A stretch of DNA of 64,000 bases. Origin: Sclerodactyla briareus. Lineage: Eukaryota; Echinodermata; Holothuroidea; Dendrochirotida; Sclerodactylidae. Under the pieces are notes generated by a model. The model searched no databases and was not told where the DNA came from. It saw nothing but the letters and a program-made list of their open reading frames with translations. The DNA lies in the NCBI GenBank assembly GCA_026419785.1, contig JAODTK010001043.1, forward strand, positions 682,001-746,000, read 5' to 3'. This document shows positions 49,305 through 59,470 of this stretch, one piece after another. Both the position numbers and the translations under genes were made by a program. How positions within the stretch are numbered: the stretch's first letter is position 1; each line of letters opens with the position of its first letter.

Positions 49305-49585
49305 GCTGTTCACTGTTAATTTTGCTTTTGCTCATGTCGCCCTTTTCCTCGTGCGGCCACTTAACAGATTAGAGTACCGTTACCACGGCGGGTAATCAGG
49401 GTTTACTGTACGTCTAATCGGAACCACGCTATTCGCTATGAAATAACAAAAAAAAATTGCGAAGAAAAATCTGAAAATTAAAATTATGAAAATTGGTTTT
49501 TTCCTGTAGGGTAGGGTGAGGTGTCTTTTGTCAGGAAAGCTAAGCACCCCCAGTATGAAAAGTCGTTCGCCAGGGGCCTGGGGCT
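49305..49585 (-). repeat. Dispersed repeat, inverted partner at 32170-32455
   Basis: It is the reverse complement of the 32.2-kb copy, ending ~90 bp before the left end of the Polinton-like element. Confidence 0.8.
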
Positions 49586-49672
49586 AAGACGATTATTATC
49601 GATATCGTTCCTCGTGAATTTTACCTTTCTGGCGTGCAATAAAACAAAAAAAAGATGACCACACAGCTCTGT

Positions 49673-49897
49673 AGTAGTAATGTAAATGGGATCCTATCTA
49701 TTTCAATCCAATATCATCCAAGGTCTCTCTAAATTAATAACTTAGTTTCACCCAGGTCTCTCTAAATATAATTATGGAGTCTCAGGTTCCTAAATCCATA
49801 AGCACTCATGTGAACACCATCCTCGTTATTTAACCGGCTTGGTATCCAAGGGAGAGAGGGATACCTTAGTCACATGTTGACTAAAGATTATAAGAAT
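49673..49897 (+). repeat. Left terminal inverted repeat
   Basis: It aligns with the reverse complement of 63134-63330. Shared blocks include AATGTAAAT, GGATCC, GGTCTCTCTAAA (49721, repeated at 49758), CTCAGGTxCCTAAATCC, TGTGAACACCATCCTCG (49813-49829), CTTGGTATCCA and CACATGTTGAC. The doubled GGTCTCTCTAAAT is present only on the left. On the minus strand it still encodes a polymerase-tail-like peptide (ends RLHNYI then stop). Confidence 0.85.
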
Positions 49898-50027
49898 GAA
49901 TCTGGATTATCAGGACGGGGGCTTCTTCCATTCTGACATCTATAATCTATTTTAAACAACGCTGAATTCATAAATTTTGAATAGCCTCCTTTTTTTGTGT
50001 ATCCCGAGCTGCTTCTAACGAAGTTTA

Positions 50028-50640
50028 TCATTTCTGGTACAAGATTAGGTTTTGCTTTCTTCTAATACTTTCTTTCCTTTCTTGAACTTGTCCTGTTCTT
50101 TGGGTAATAAGTAGAAATTCTTCTTGACTGATAGCACCATCATCCAGTGCGTGTGAAATATATTCACAATAGTATTTATTTGACTCTGCTCTGCCAAAAT
50201 TATAATTTCCATTATTGTTTTTTAGTTTTATTTTAAGTTTTTTTATTAAACTTTGTTGCCAACACCAACACCACAGCATACAACACCTTCAGAGCCAGGC
50301 TGAATCCCAACCGGTGAAGTAATAACCCACCAATACGGCAATACCTGAAGCAAGTAACATCTCCACACACCTCTGAAATGTTTTCTAGTGTAGTTTAGTA
50401 TTATAATTTGTTATACTCTTATCAGGGGAAACTCTTTTATCTCTTTCAGCTTCTATTTCTTTTTTTAATATTATCAATTTTTTTGTAGTCCGAAGTCCCT
50501 CATTCTGCGGCAATTTATAAGTATTTTCCGTTGTTATTTTTTTTAATAGTCGTATGTCCATTTTGTTAATACAGCCATAATTATCACCTAAAAGTTGCAA
50601 TCAACATTCATACTCTCATTGGTGCTACCAAAACACCGAC
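50028..50640 (-). pseudogene. PY-like Polinton protein
   Basis: Minus-strand pieces, in order: basic coiled-coil-like LRTTKKLIILKKEIEAERDK (50511-50452), a hydrophobic stretch (EMLLASGIAVLVGYYFTGW near 50380-50310, by frame change), then KYYCEYISHALDDGAISQEE (50186-50127) and a charged end KESIRRKQ. The last motif is the signature I associate with the PY-type protein of animal Polintons, whose function is unknown. It is the first gene inside the left end and is transcribed outward toward it. Two or three frame slips are present. Confidence 0.5.
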
Positions 50641-52959
50641 CACACACATGAAAATAACTGTAGTACTCCTGGACCATTCATTCGGCTCGTCTCTAACCGA
50701 TTTTTCAGAGAAATAGTAAGTGTTATTTGTAAAAACCATTCGTGTAGTAATCCCATTTGGTTTCTTTGTTTTTTTCTCCTATACCAACATCATACCATTA
50801 TGAATCACTATCAACATAACCATCGCTGTTGATGAAATCATCCACATAATTTTATCCCATGATAGTCATTACAAGAATGGCTGTTACCTCATTTGGTACA
50901 ATTTTCACATTGTAGATTTTTCCATATTCACTAATCATACTATTCTACCTCATTGATTTCAAAAATCAGATTGCGGTTTGCTAATTGTATAGAACTTCCA
51001 AATATAACTCATCTTATTTCATTAGTTTTATTTTCCCAAAGTATTATCCGTGGCACCCTTTATTATTATATCCATTACCATCTGCATCTTTGATGCTGAA
51101 TTCTTCATTATTATGCCATTTCCAAACGGTTTTTTCAATTTTAAGTGCTCATTCTGTATGTATGCTACTTCCCTAGTATGGTCATCTACCCCATGGCATG
51201 ACCCCCAACATTTGAGAATGGTTTTTTCCGTTAAATATATTATTGGTGGAAGAAATTTAATCACAGTGTAAATAAATGCTTTGATGGTTTGCAATTTCCA
51301 CTTTCCAATTTATTCACCATCACACAACCAACCTGTATTAAGTTAAAAAAGTCTGCCCTACTTCAGAAATTACTAGCATTATTTCTGAAACTTCAGTTTC
51401 AAATGTCTGCAATGGTTTATTGACCTTATCACCCACCCAGATAATTCACTGGTGATCAAATGCACCAGTCGATCCACATTGTACAGGCCAGCGGCATGGA
51501 AAATCCTTACAATCACTGTACACATCAACACTACCAACCATATACATAATTTTTTCACTTTTTAGAAATATTGTAATAACCTATCCATAGTAGCTGATTT
51601 CAAAGTCATTTTAAATTTCCTGCCTATTGTCTTTAGTATTGTTTCCCAAGTCAAATGACTTTTCAAATGTTTCAATTTCTAAGTATGATTCATTTATTTA
51701 AATATATGAATGTTTTTAAAATAAAAATGTTACCACCAGCATTTCATAGCAATGATTCAAAAGATACAAAGTTAGCAGTATATTCACCAACAAGGCAATA
51801 AGAGCCTTTGAGCAAAACAGACTTTTATAAGTCAAACTATACATATTCAAATACTGACACATTTGAAATCGATCTACCAGAGTATTTGAAAATTATGGAG
51901 TACCACACGTTCAATCTGAGAGGTCATACGATTGGAACTCAAAAACCCGATACATTTGTTTTTGGCACAATCACTCACTTTGTAATTTTGTTGTAGCACA
52001 AACCTCAGGATGTGGTGTCAGCTTTGACCACCTCCCACTACGACCGTATAATTAAAAGCTTTTATAGTTTCATGTCTATTATCGTTTGGTCGAAGGCTGC
52101 TAAAAGAAGAGTTGTCCTAACAAACACACCCATTTCAAAATCATTATAAGGCACTAATAATAATATAGACATGTCAGCATATGGGGACAATATGTCATCG
52201 GTTTCATGTTTCCCAGAAATCAAATTGGAACAACATGTCAATACCCATAGTAATGGTTTAGGCACTGCTTATGCTGGAATTCAATTGTATTAGACGGTAG
52301 ATTATACACTACAGTTTACACAATACACAGAAGGGTACACGATGCAACTGTATGGCTTTTGGTAAAAGTCAACCTCGTACAGCTAGATCACCGTTTTTCT
52401 CCACCTTTCTCAAGGTAAAGAAGTAGAAGGCGCTTGGAGAGGGTTCGTCCTACCACAATCAGAGGTCTAACAGATATTGGCACAGAGACACTAATGATAC
52501 AGGCGAACTTTTGTTTATTGTATTGTAGGGGCACAAACTCAAAAAAAACAATTTTCAACACCTGGCACATTCCTTCTAGATGCTAAACGACAGTTTTTGG
52601 TCTATATGAGAGGATTGTATTAATTCTACAGTAGATTTACACGAGTAGTTTAAATCGCTATACTCAAAGCTCACTGCAATTATGCCTCGGTAGCAAAGTA
52701 AGACTTTGTAGTGTCCGGTCAAATGTTTACATGCATGCCTCCAAATTCTAAACTGAGGATTGTACTCATCTAGGTTTTAATAATGAATTCAAATAGCCCC
52801 AGAAACACACAGCCTCGTACGACTTGATTATTTTAATACTGCGAGTGTTATTTAGCTGTTTAGTGAACCTGTAAGGAGTTGATGATATGACTATCGTTGA
52901 ACCATTGCAAGCCAACTCCATATGATGATACAACTAAACCCGTTTGAATCGGCAACTAC
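50641..52959. other. Unassigned coding-like part of the Polinton
   Basis: AT-rich with many 40-90-codon open pieces on both strands. Minus-strand pieces at 51294-51028 (88 codons) and around 51600-51350 (VDVYSDCKDFPCRW...) look protein-like. So does the + strand piece at 51808-51996 (SNTDTFEIDLPEYLKIMEYH). I cannot say which strand is real or name a product. The missing protease and minor capsid protein of Polintons are the natural candidates. Confidence 0.35.
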
Positions 52960-53870
52960 ATTAGCACACCAATCCACAAATATCCAATCTGCCAGTAAAC
53001 ATGAAAAGACAAACTTTGCCATCATCGTGGGGTTACTGGATTCAAGTAGTTCATATAGGGCTTTATTGATGTACTTAAATAATCTACTTCAGATGTTTAT
53101 TCAAGTAAATAACTACCAAAGCTACACACCAGTAATAAATTCCCACACTTTCTTTTCTGCCAGCCATCCAACAGCACCACTCAATCCATTTAATAGCCAA
53201 GATTAACACACCACCGATGATGCCTGGCAGTGCATCAGCAAGTTTATAACCTAACTAACTTTCCCAATACATTTGCAATGCTTTTTAGAATATCTTAATC
53301 TGTTGTTTAATACCACCAATCGGGTTGGACTTGGTTTGGGTGCACAACACTTTAAACACCTGCAAGATGCTTGTAACAATATTGCTAATACTAATGCTAT
53401 AGCCGTAATATACCTAACCACGGTTACAACCTTGTTCTCCATAAATCTTACTTTTTCCGATAGTGTCTTATCTTCATTTAAATTGATTGATGGTTTCTTT
53501 TATTCTGTTAATTTCCTCTCCTCTGTGCGTGCGCTAGATATATTTTTGTTCTGATATATAAGATCGTCTAATTCTTTTCAGTCTTGCCAAGTTATTGACA
53601 ATCTCACCACGAGATTTTTGTAAAGCTTCATCGAGAGCTATAGTTCTCTCAGACAAGTGTCTGTTTTGATGATCAACTTGTCACATCCCCTGTGTTAGCT
53701 AACACATTATCGAATATTGCTTGCATCTCACCATTGTAATGATTGATCGACACATTAGCACTTTTGGCATTTTCGTTCATTTCAATATTCTCAGTATTCG
53801 GAGTATATTATTGCTACTTTTTGAGGTTTGATGAGTATGTCGTCCAAACCCCATTTTTATTCCGTATAGT
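52960..53870 (-). pseudogene. Membrane-segment protein of the Polinton, function unknown
   Basis: Minus-strand reading in shifting frames gives an N-terminal NENAKSANVSINHYNGEMQA (about 53790-53730), a basic helical ALQKSRGEIVNNLARLKRIR (about 53625-53565), a hydrophobic ITAIALVLAILLQ (53406-53368), and a second hydrophobic LADALPGIIGGVLILAIKWI (about 53246-53187). Two membrane-type segments after a helical N-terminus suggest a membrane or virion-associated protein. I do not recognise it firmly. Codon phase is lost at least three times. Confidence 0.4.
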
Positions 53871-54329
53871 ATTCCATTGAATCTACTAATCTGGGTATAC
53901 CTTGCTTTATTATTAATCGTTTACCTACCTGAGTTACTGGTTATATCCTTTATCTGTTTTACTGAAAGAACACCAACCCTCAATTTAAATTATCATATGT
54001 TTTTAACATTTGGGGTTAATTCCTATTTTTCTAGCATCTTAGCATCGCAATCATCTACGTTGGTTCTTTTTAACTGTTCTGCTCATCCAAGACAAATCCA
54101 CTCCTTCATTTATTAAGTTGATCATTAAAATGAATCATCATTCAATGTTGTTCTCATCAACATCAATCTTCCACAGCGGGATTTTCTTCCCTCCTTATCA
54201 TCCATGGCAATCCACAAGTAAAATATTGTATTTAAATAAAAGGGCACGCACTACGCCCAAATTGAATTCTCCCAGAAATTACGTATGCAATTGTGTGAAA
54301 GGTATTCGACAATCGTTGTGATCACGAAC

Positions 54330-55480
54330 AATCCCAGCACAATAGATCAAAACCATATTTTAACGGTTATATTTCCAAATTAGGTGTAGATGATGTCCTA
54401 GACCCGTACAACACAACTAGCTTTTAACCTCGACTTAAAATTTGATGCCGATGCAAACAGAACGATTTTCACAATCTTGGTAGAGCAATTGTAAAAAAGA
54501 TAATTGTTAAAATAGAAGGCAATGAAATTTATTCCCTAGCGATTCAGATGGGTATCCTGCTATATAGCGATTTTGGTTACCCCAGCAACAACTCATTATA
54601 TGGCGTATCTAGGCATTTGTAATGAAAACTACATTGAAATTGAGAGTTAAAGCTGCAATATGCTGCCAATGCACGATTCAAAGATAAAGCTATGGCCGAT
54701 GCCTATGGGAAAAACGATTTACATTCCCTCTGGAATTTGAGCTACTGACAACTCATATGCCCAATTATCAGCCTGGCCTCAATGATGTCTGAGTTATAAT
54801 TAACATTTAATGCTTATGGTCGTGGGATTAAAAGCACAGACACGGTGCTAGTTATACAATAAGTGGCATCAATTTTAGAATACGACATGTTTAATAATGC
54901 AGAGCCTAGCTAGATGATTAGAAACCATACAAACAAACGGCTGTACTTTATGGACAGAGTATTGAGAACAGAACAATTACTTCACAAAGAGATGACAAGC
55001 CTTGGAATACTTATTCTGACACACCAGAAAAGCATGAAGGGTCTACTCATGGTATTTGAGTACCCCTATGAAAGTGCCCTAAATTATGCTAGATACAACG
55101 ATGGAAATTTTTTATCAATCCAAAATTTAATAAAGTAACCATTAATATCGAAGGCATTCCTAATCATTGTATGCGCAAGGCATCAGAATCAACATTGGGA
55201 ATGAAATTTAAAACATGTTTGCAAGCATTGGCATTGTTAAAGAACTGAACCTTTGTGATGTAACTCCTGTCGGATTATTTGAACGATAAATACGCTCTTG
55301 GTTAGAACAGGAGAGAAGTGATTGATAATAAAAATAACGGTAGTGGTAGGAGAATAGAAAAGGGTTTCTGAAGGTATTACAATTCACTGGAAAAGGATGC
55401 ATACGCAGATGAATTCTTACTGTTATATTTGTTGTCATGGATGCACAGCTCAAATATTAGAATGGTAGATTTAGTTCAGC
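54330..55480 (+). pseudogene. Major capsid protein-like region
   Basis: Frame-shifted + strand pieces occur in a fixed order: KLGVDDVLDPYNTTSF (54376-54423), a piece ending VKIEGNEIYS-like (54507-54536), FPLEFELLTTHMPNYQPGLN (54726-54785), RLYFMDRVLRTEQ (54938-54976), KGLLMVFEYPYE (55036-55071) and KVTINIEGIPNH (55131-55168). They correspond in order to the double jelly-roll capsid protein of one group of animal Polintons. It lies directly before the packaging ATPase on the same strand, the usual arrangement. No uninterrupted frame exceeds 75 codons. The assignment rests on remembered family features and needs a profile search. Confidence 0.55.
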
Positions 55481-55519
55481 ATCATTTCAAAATGAACTGT
55501 AACAAACATTATATTAACA

Positions 55520-56079
55520 ATGGGGTTTTCCCGAGTATCCTCATTCGCACTCTTATGCGGTCAAACCGGGTGGGGAAAAACCTAGATTGTGTACTCTATT
55601 AGAAAGGAATACAAAATTATTTTGAACACATCATTATCATTTGTGCCCCTCTAGCATGGAATAAAGCTTACAAACAGAGAATGGGTCTGGCAGATTCTGA
55701 AGTTATCTCTTGGATTCTACCAACTCCATGACTCTATCAAAGATATTAGAACGTTGTTTCAAGGTGAAGGAACGTTATATTCATAGATGATTGTGCTGCA
55801 ACTAGGATTTGTCATATAAAAACATAAAGATTCTGAATGCATGCTCAGTGAATAGGTTTAGTGTAGACATGCCTATCAAGTTGTTGGATTTTTATCACAA
55901 AATGGTTGGTGTTATTTATTGGGGCAAAGATTGTGATTCATTCGAAAATTGCTTGAAATAAATGATGGCTATTATCGGATAAAACAAGTAGGCGCAAAAT
56001 AAATGAAATTTTAAAGGCAAAAAAACATTCAAAACTTATACATAAAACAGATCAACCTACTAGTTACAAGGTGTTGTAG
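55520..56079 (+). pseudogene. Packaging ATPase (FtsK/A32 type)
   Basis: ATG at 55520 is followed within 12 codons by the Walker A loop CGQTGWGKT (55556-55582). A Walker B-like IFIDDCAA follows at about 55777-55800, then VDMPIKLLDFYHKMVGV (55864-55914). Such ATPases drive DNA into capsids in Polintons and related viruses. The distance between Walker A and B (~70 codons) fits this short, virus-type ATPase. Slips occur after Walker A and around 55630-55780. It directly follows the capsid-like gene. Confidence 0.65.
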
Positions 56080-56200
56080 ATGTTAAGAACTTACAAGTTA
56101 TTGGCAATAAGTACTTACCGTTAATTGTAATGAAGTACTTACAAGTTATTGTAATAATACGTTAACCAGTTTTGTAATTAAGTACCTCTGCTACCACAAT
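56080..56200. repeat. Short direct repeats after the ATPase
   Basis: ACTTACAAGTTATTG occurs twice, at 56090 and 56137, with AATAAGTACTTACC and AATTAAGTACC variants around them. It is intergenic. Confidence 0.7.
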
Positions 56201-56745
56201 TATCACTTGATCATACTTATAATGTCAGTAAGTCCATATATTCAATACGAAACATTATCAATCTTATTCTTCATTTAAATATATCCCCTCTATTAAGTAA
56301 CCCTGGATGAAGTAGCACAAATTTATAACACAAGAATTAGACGACCAAAAGTCCTGTGTTGATAGCAGATTAGCAACCCGTCATTAATGGTGGTGATTCC
56401 GTTAAATATGTTGAAAACATTAGACCCTTGAAAGTCTCGAACATTAGAAATTGAAGAACTTAAAAATTACATTCTAGATACGAGGCGAAATTTGGTCATG
56501 AAGATATCCAGTCCATTAGGTTCGACTACCATACCAATTTTTTGTTAATGCTCTTGGTTATTGATTAGCGGAATAATGCAAAACTTGATTATGTTGAAAC
56601 TTTTAAAGAACTAGAGAATGATCCACTAGTTTCAATGCTTTATCACATTTTTGGTGTGAGCCTAATTATAAATTTGGAGTATCTTAGCTCCACTTGCTGC
56701 TGAACTTATAACTGCCGACATGTTTTTCATTAAATAATAGTGATA
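56201..56745 (+). other. Unassigned small coding-like region of the Polinton
   Basis: + strand pieces YEAKFGHEDIQSIRFDYHTN (56478-56537), KLDYVETFKELENDPLVSML (56582-56641) and LAPLAAELITADMFFIK (about 56688-56738) suggest one ~150-codon protein broken by slips. No family was recognised. Confidence 0.35.
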
Positions 56746-56754
56746 CTTATATAA

Positions 56755-56860
56755 ATGAACCAAGTGGAATCAACAAGTGAAACCAAGTGGAACCACAATT
56801 GAACCAAGTGGGATGAGGAGGGACCTCAACAAGTGAAACAACAGGTATCTAAGGTTACAA
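56755..56860. repeat. ACCAAGTGGAA minisatellite
   Basis: AACCAAGTGG occurs at 56759, 56783 and 56803, with CAACAAGTGAAAC variants between and after (56772, 56828). It is read as a non-coding spacer, or as a low-complexity tail of the preceding frame. Confidence 0.7.
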
Positions 56861-57146
56861 AAAAGAAAACCAGGTAGAGTTTGCTGCAGGAAAACGACTT
56901 GCAGAGTACAATATAAACAAAAGGAAAAAATACTGAACGAACCACAACATACTACAGATGATGGTGTACAAGTTGTTACTTGCCTTACGTATGGTTAACT
57001 GTCATTTGCAGTTTAGTGGGCCGTTTATTTTATTTATCAAAGTTATAACACTCCTAAAGTTAAACTAAGAGTCCAATGTAGTGTCTGAAGCAGTTGACCC
57101 TTTCCATTTCGAATAATCAATTAAAAAAAAAAAGAATAATAACAAA

Positions 57147-57388
57147 ATGTCAATCAGTACTGATAATATCGTAAACACTGTATATCACGGAGCAATGGTT
57201 GGGGTATAAGTATTGTATATAGCATGCTTGCGAGTAAAATGCTAAAAATTAAACCCGCCGATCTTGGTAAACTGGACGTCAACGATGGTTTCAAATTGAC
57301 TGCTACTGTTAGCAGTGCACTAGCAACACAAGGATGGTTGGTGAATCAGGGTATACTACCAGATAAAATTATAAAGCCAACCACTTAA
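57147..57388 (+). pseudogene. Small hydrophobic Polinton protein
   Basis: ATG at 57147 opens MSISTDNIVNTVYHGAMVGV. After a slip near 57205 the text continues KPADLGKLDVNDGFKLTATV (57256-57315) and ends VNQGILPDKIIKPTT, stop at 57386. A glycine-rich hydrophobic stretch near the N-terminus suggests a membrane association. Small proteins of this look recur in animal Polintons between the ATPase and the integrase. Function is unknown. Confidence 0.5.
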
Positions 57389-57409
57389 ATATTAAAAAGG
57401 ATAATAAAA

Positions 57410-57731
57410 ATGGCAACAATAGCTAAGCTGGTAGGTGGTGCGATTATAATTGCCGTAGCTTTTAGTGGTACAAATTTCTTATTTTCTAATCTAAAAGATG
57501 GTGCAGAGGCTCAAGAAGAAAGAAAAAGGCACGATTTAGCTTTAGAAACAACTCAGCAGAGAGAAACAAAAATGGACCGAAGAAAGACTCAACCATCTGG
57601 ATTTAATTATTGAAACTATGCAAAGAGAAGGTCACTCAAAGCAAACTTTTTCGAACATCGATCGAGCTATGCAAGAATACTACATCATGACAGGTCAAAT
57701 GTATGATTTACCTGAAAATTTGAAGCGTTAA
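57410..57731 (+). pseudogene. Small Polinton protein with N-terminal hydrophobic segment
   Basis: MATIAKLVGGAIIIAVAFSG is a hydrophobic N-terminus. It is followed by a charged helix (EERKRHDLALETTQQRETK) and, after a slip near 57575, by SNIDRAMQEYYIMTGQMYDL, stop at 57729. It begins 21 bp after the previous gene and is followed 3 bp later by the next one, a compact + strand cluster. One membrane helix with a soluble coiled tail is likely. Function is unknown. Confidence 0.55.
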
Positions 57732-57734
57732 CCG

Positions 57735-57848
57735 ATGCTAAGTGATTTTTATACACCCAGTGAAAGTAAAAAAACAGGTGAAATATTGTTCGTTATAATG
57801 GGCATGGGTGTTGTCGGCATTGCAAGTTATGAATTACTTAAAAAGTAA
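57735..57848 (+). CDS. 37-residue membrane protein
   Basis: An intact small frame too short for usual gene callers. MLSDFYTPSESKKTGE is followed by the hydrophobic ILFVIMGMGVVGIASY and a short tail. ATG lies 3 bp after the stop of the preceding gene, and the integrase ATG is 16 bp downstream. A single transmembrane segment is predicted. Function is unknown. Confidence 0.5.
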   Translation: MLSDFYTPSESKKTGEILFVIMGMGVVGIASYELLKK

Positions 57849-57864
57849 CAACCAGATTATCAAA

Positions 57865-58855
57865 ATGGATAAAAGAACTGAAAATAAATTAAAAACTGTA
57901 TACTACTCTTCTAGTGGTTATTGGAAAGGTGAAGGTGCCGTAACAAAATTAGCAGAAGCCACAAAAGTCCCAAAAGAAAACAGCCAGAGCATGGCTATCA
58001 AAGCAGGCAATGTGGCAAATTTACAAAGCACCGCCAAAAAAGATTCCCAGACCAAACAGTGTAAACCAGTTTCAATGCAATTCCAAATGATATGCACCAA
58101 GCAGATCTTTTATTTTTACCACATGATAAAATTGGTAAGAAAACTTATAAGTATGCTTTAAACGTAGTCGACGTAGCCAGTAGATACAAAGAAGCAGAAG
58201 CACTAACGGCCAAAACTGCAACCCAAGTAGCGGGTGCACTCGAAAGAATCTATAAAAAAGAAGCCCATTGACTTATCCTAAAACAATCAAAGTAGATCCT
58301 GGGAAAGATTTCATGGGAGGGGTCAATACACTCATGCGTGAGAAAGGTGTCACAATACAAAGAGAGAAGGCGGAAATCACAGAGCGCAAGGTATTGTAGA
58401 ACGATTTAACAAAACGCTAGAAGAGAGATTCTTTTCACAAACAAGATGCTCGAGAACATGAACCTAGAAGGTAAAAGATACAGAGCCTGGGTAAAAAAAT
58501 TACCAGAAGTGGTCTCAGCATTAATCATGAAAAAACAGATTGATAGCGCTGAAACCTATTGATGCAATAAAGAAAAAATCTGTCGAACAAAATTCAGCTA
58601 CAACCATTAATGCAAAAGAGAGAAAAATACCTGATGGTGTGAAAGTTAGGTACTTGTATGCCCCAGGTGAAGCTGAACATGACTCCAGAAAAGAGGGCAA
58701 CAGACCCTATCTGGTCGATTAACATAATGAATCGACCACTATGCTCTCACAAAAGGACAGCCACCCGTTTATTACTTAGCAATGGTCCAATAGAGCATTC
58801 CGTCGAGCAGAACTACAGATTATACCGCGACGGTAAACCGAATTACCAGCCGTAA
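57865..58855 (+). pseudogene. Retroviral-type (DDE) integrase
   Basis: ATG at 57865 opens MDKRTENKLKTVYYSSSGYW, intact for ~60 codons. After slips come MHQADLLFLPHDKIG (first catalytic D, ~58090-58134), TYKYALNVVDVASRYKEAEA (58143-58202) and IKVDPGKDFMGGVNTLMREK (second D, 58288-58347). The GIVERFNKTLEE piece carries the catalytic E (58393-58430). The C-terminal part VRYLYAPGEAEHDSRK (58645-58692) matches the known Polinton c-integrase tail. All three catalytic positions are present, spread over different frames. Integrase joins the element's ends to target DNA. Confidence 0.75.
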
Positions 58856-58879
58856 TGAATGTGCTTGTGTAACACTGGC

Positions 58880-58950
58880 TATATGGAATTCCCCGTCTAA
58901 CTTGGAATTCCCCTCTTGGAATTCCCCTCTTGAGAGAGATGTATAGAGAG
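58880..58950. promoter_or_regulatory. Three GGAATTCCCC boxes and a GA-rich run
   Basis: TTGGAATTCCCCTCTTGGAA and one upstream variant give three GGAATTCCCC boxes, at about 58885, 58902 and 58917. They lie between integrase and polymerase genes and are followed by GAGAGAGATGTATAGAGAGA. Each box fits the NF-kB/Rel consensus on the opposite strand. A simple repeat is equally possible. Confidence 0.35.
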
Positions 58951-58989
58951 AGAGAAGGCGGGTCGGTCCCACATCGGGGGAGTTTTTGT

Positions 58990-59465
58990 TTATTTATACG
59001 AATGGTTTTAGAGCCAATCAAAAAGTATAGTAATCATGCATTTTCATCTGTAAAGGATTCACAATCGATGGAACAACCGTGTAAAAGAACGAGTATGCGA
59101 AGATTATTGCCACCTGCATAAACCTAAGATTACAATGGTGTAAAAATACATGTTTTCATGGAATTTATGGGAATAGAGTGATACAAATGTCACAATGAAC
59201 TTGCAGCGGTAGCTACTGCACAGAACACTATAGAGCCATTCAGTGCGCTAAAAGAACCCCCGACCTTGTAAAAAGTGTGGAGTTTATACAAAAAGTGAAC
59301 CTCAATTATGTAACAATGTGGACGTGATAATGCAATGCATGCTCTTTATTATCCCGAGAAAAAATCTATACAACAATACAGAAAGTATTAAAAGAAATTT
59401 TTGGGGAAAAATTTAGGGCGTAATATTTTTTCTATACTTTAAAAAAGTGATACAAATGGCTTAAA
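58990..59465 (+). other. Unassigned part of the Polinton
   Basis: Broken + strand pieces (HNELAAVATAQNTIEPFSAL near 59190-59250, and a cysteine-containing KCGVYTKSEPQLCNNVD near 59274-59322) suggest one small protein with a possible zinc-binding pattern. No family was recognised. Confidence 0.3.
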
Positions 59466-59470
59466 AAGGA

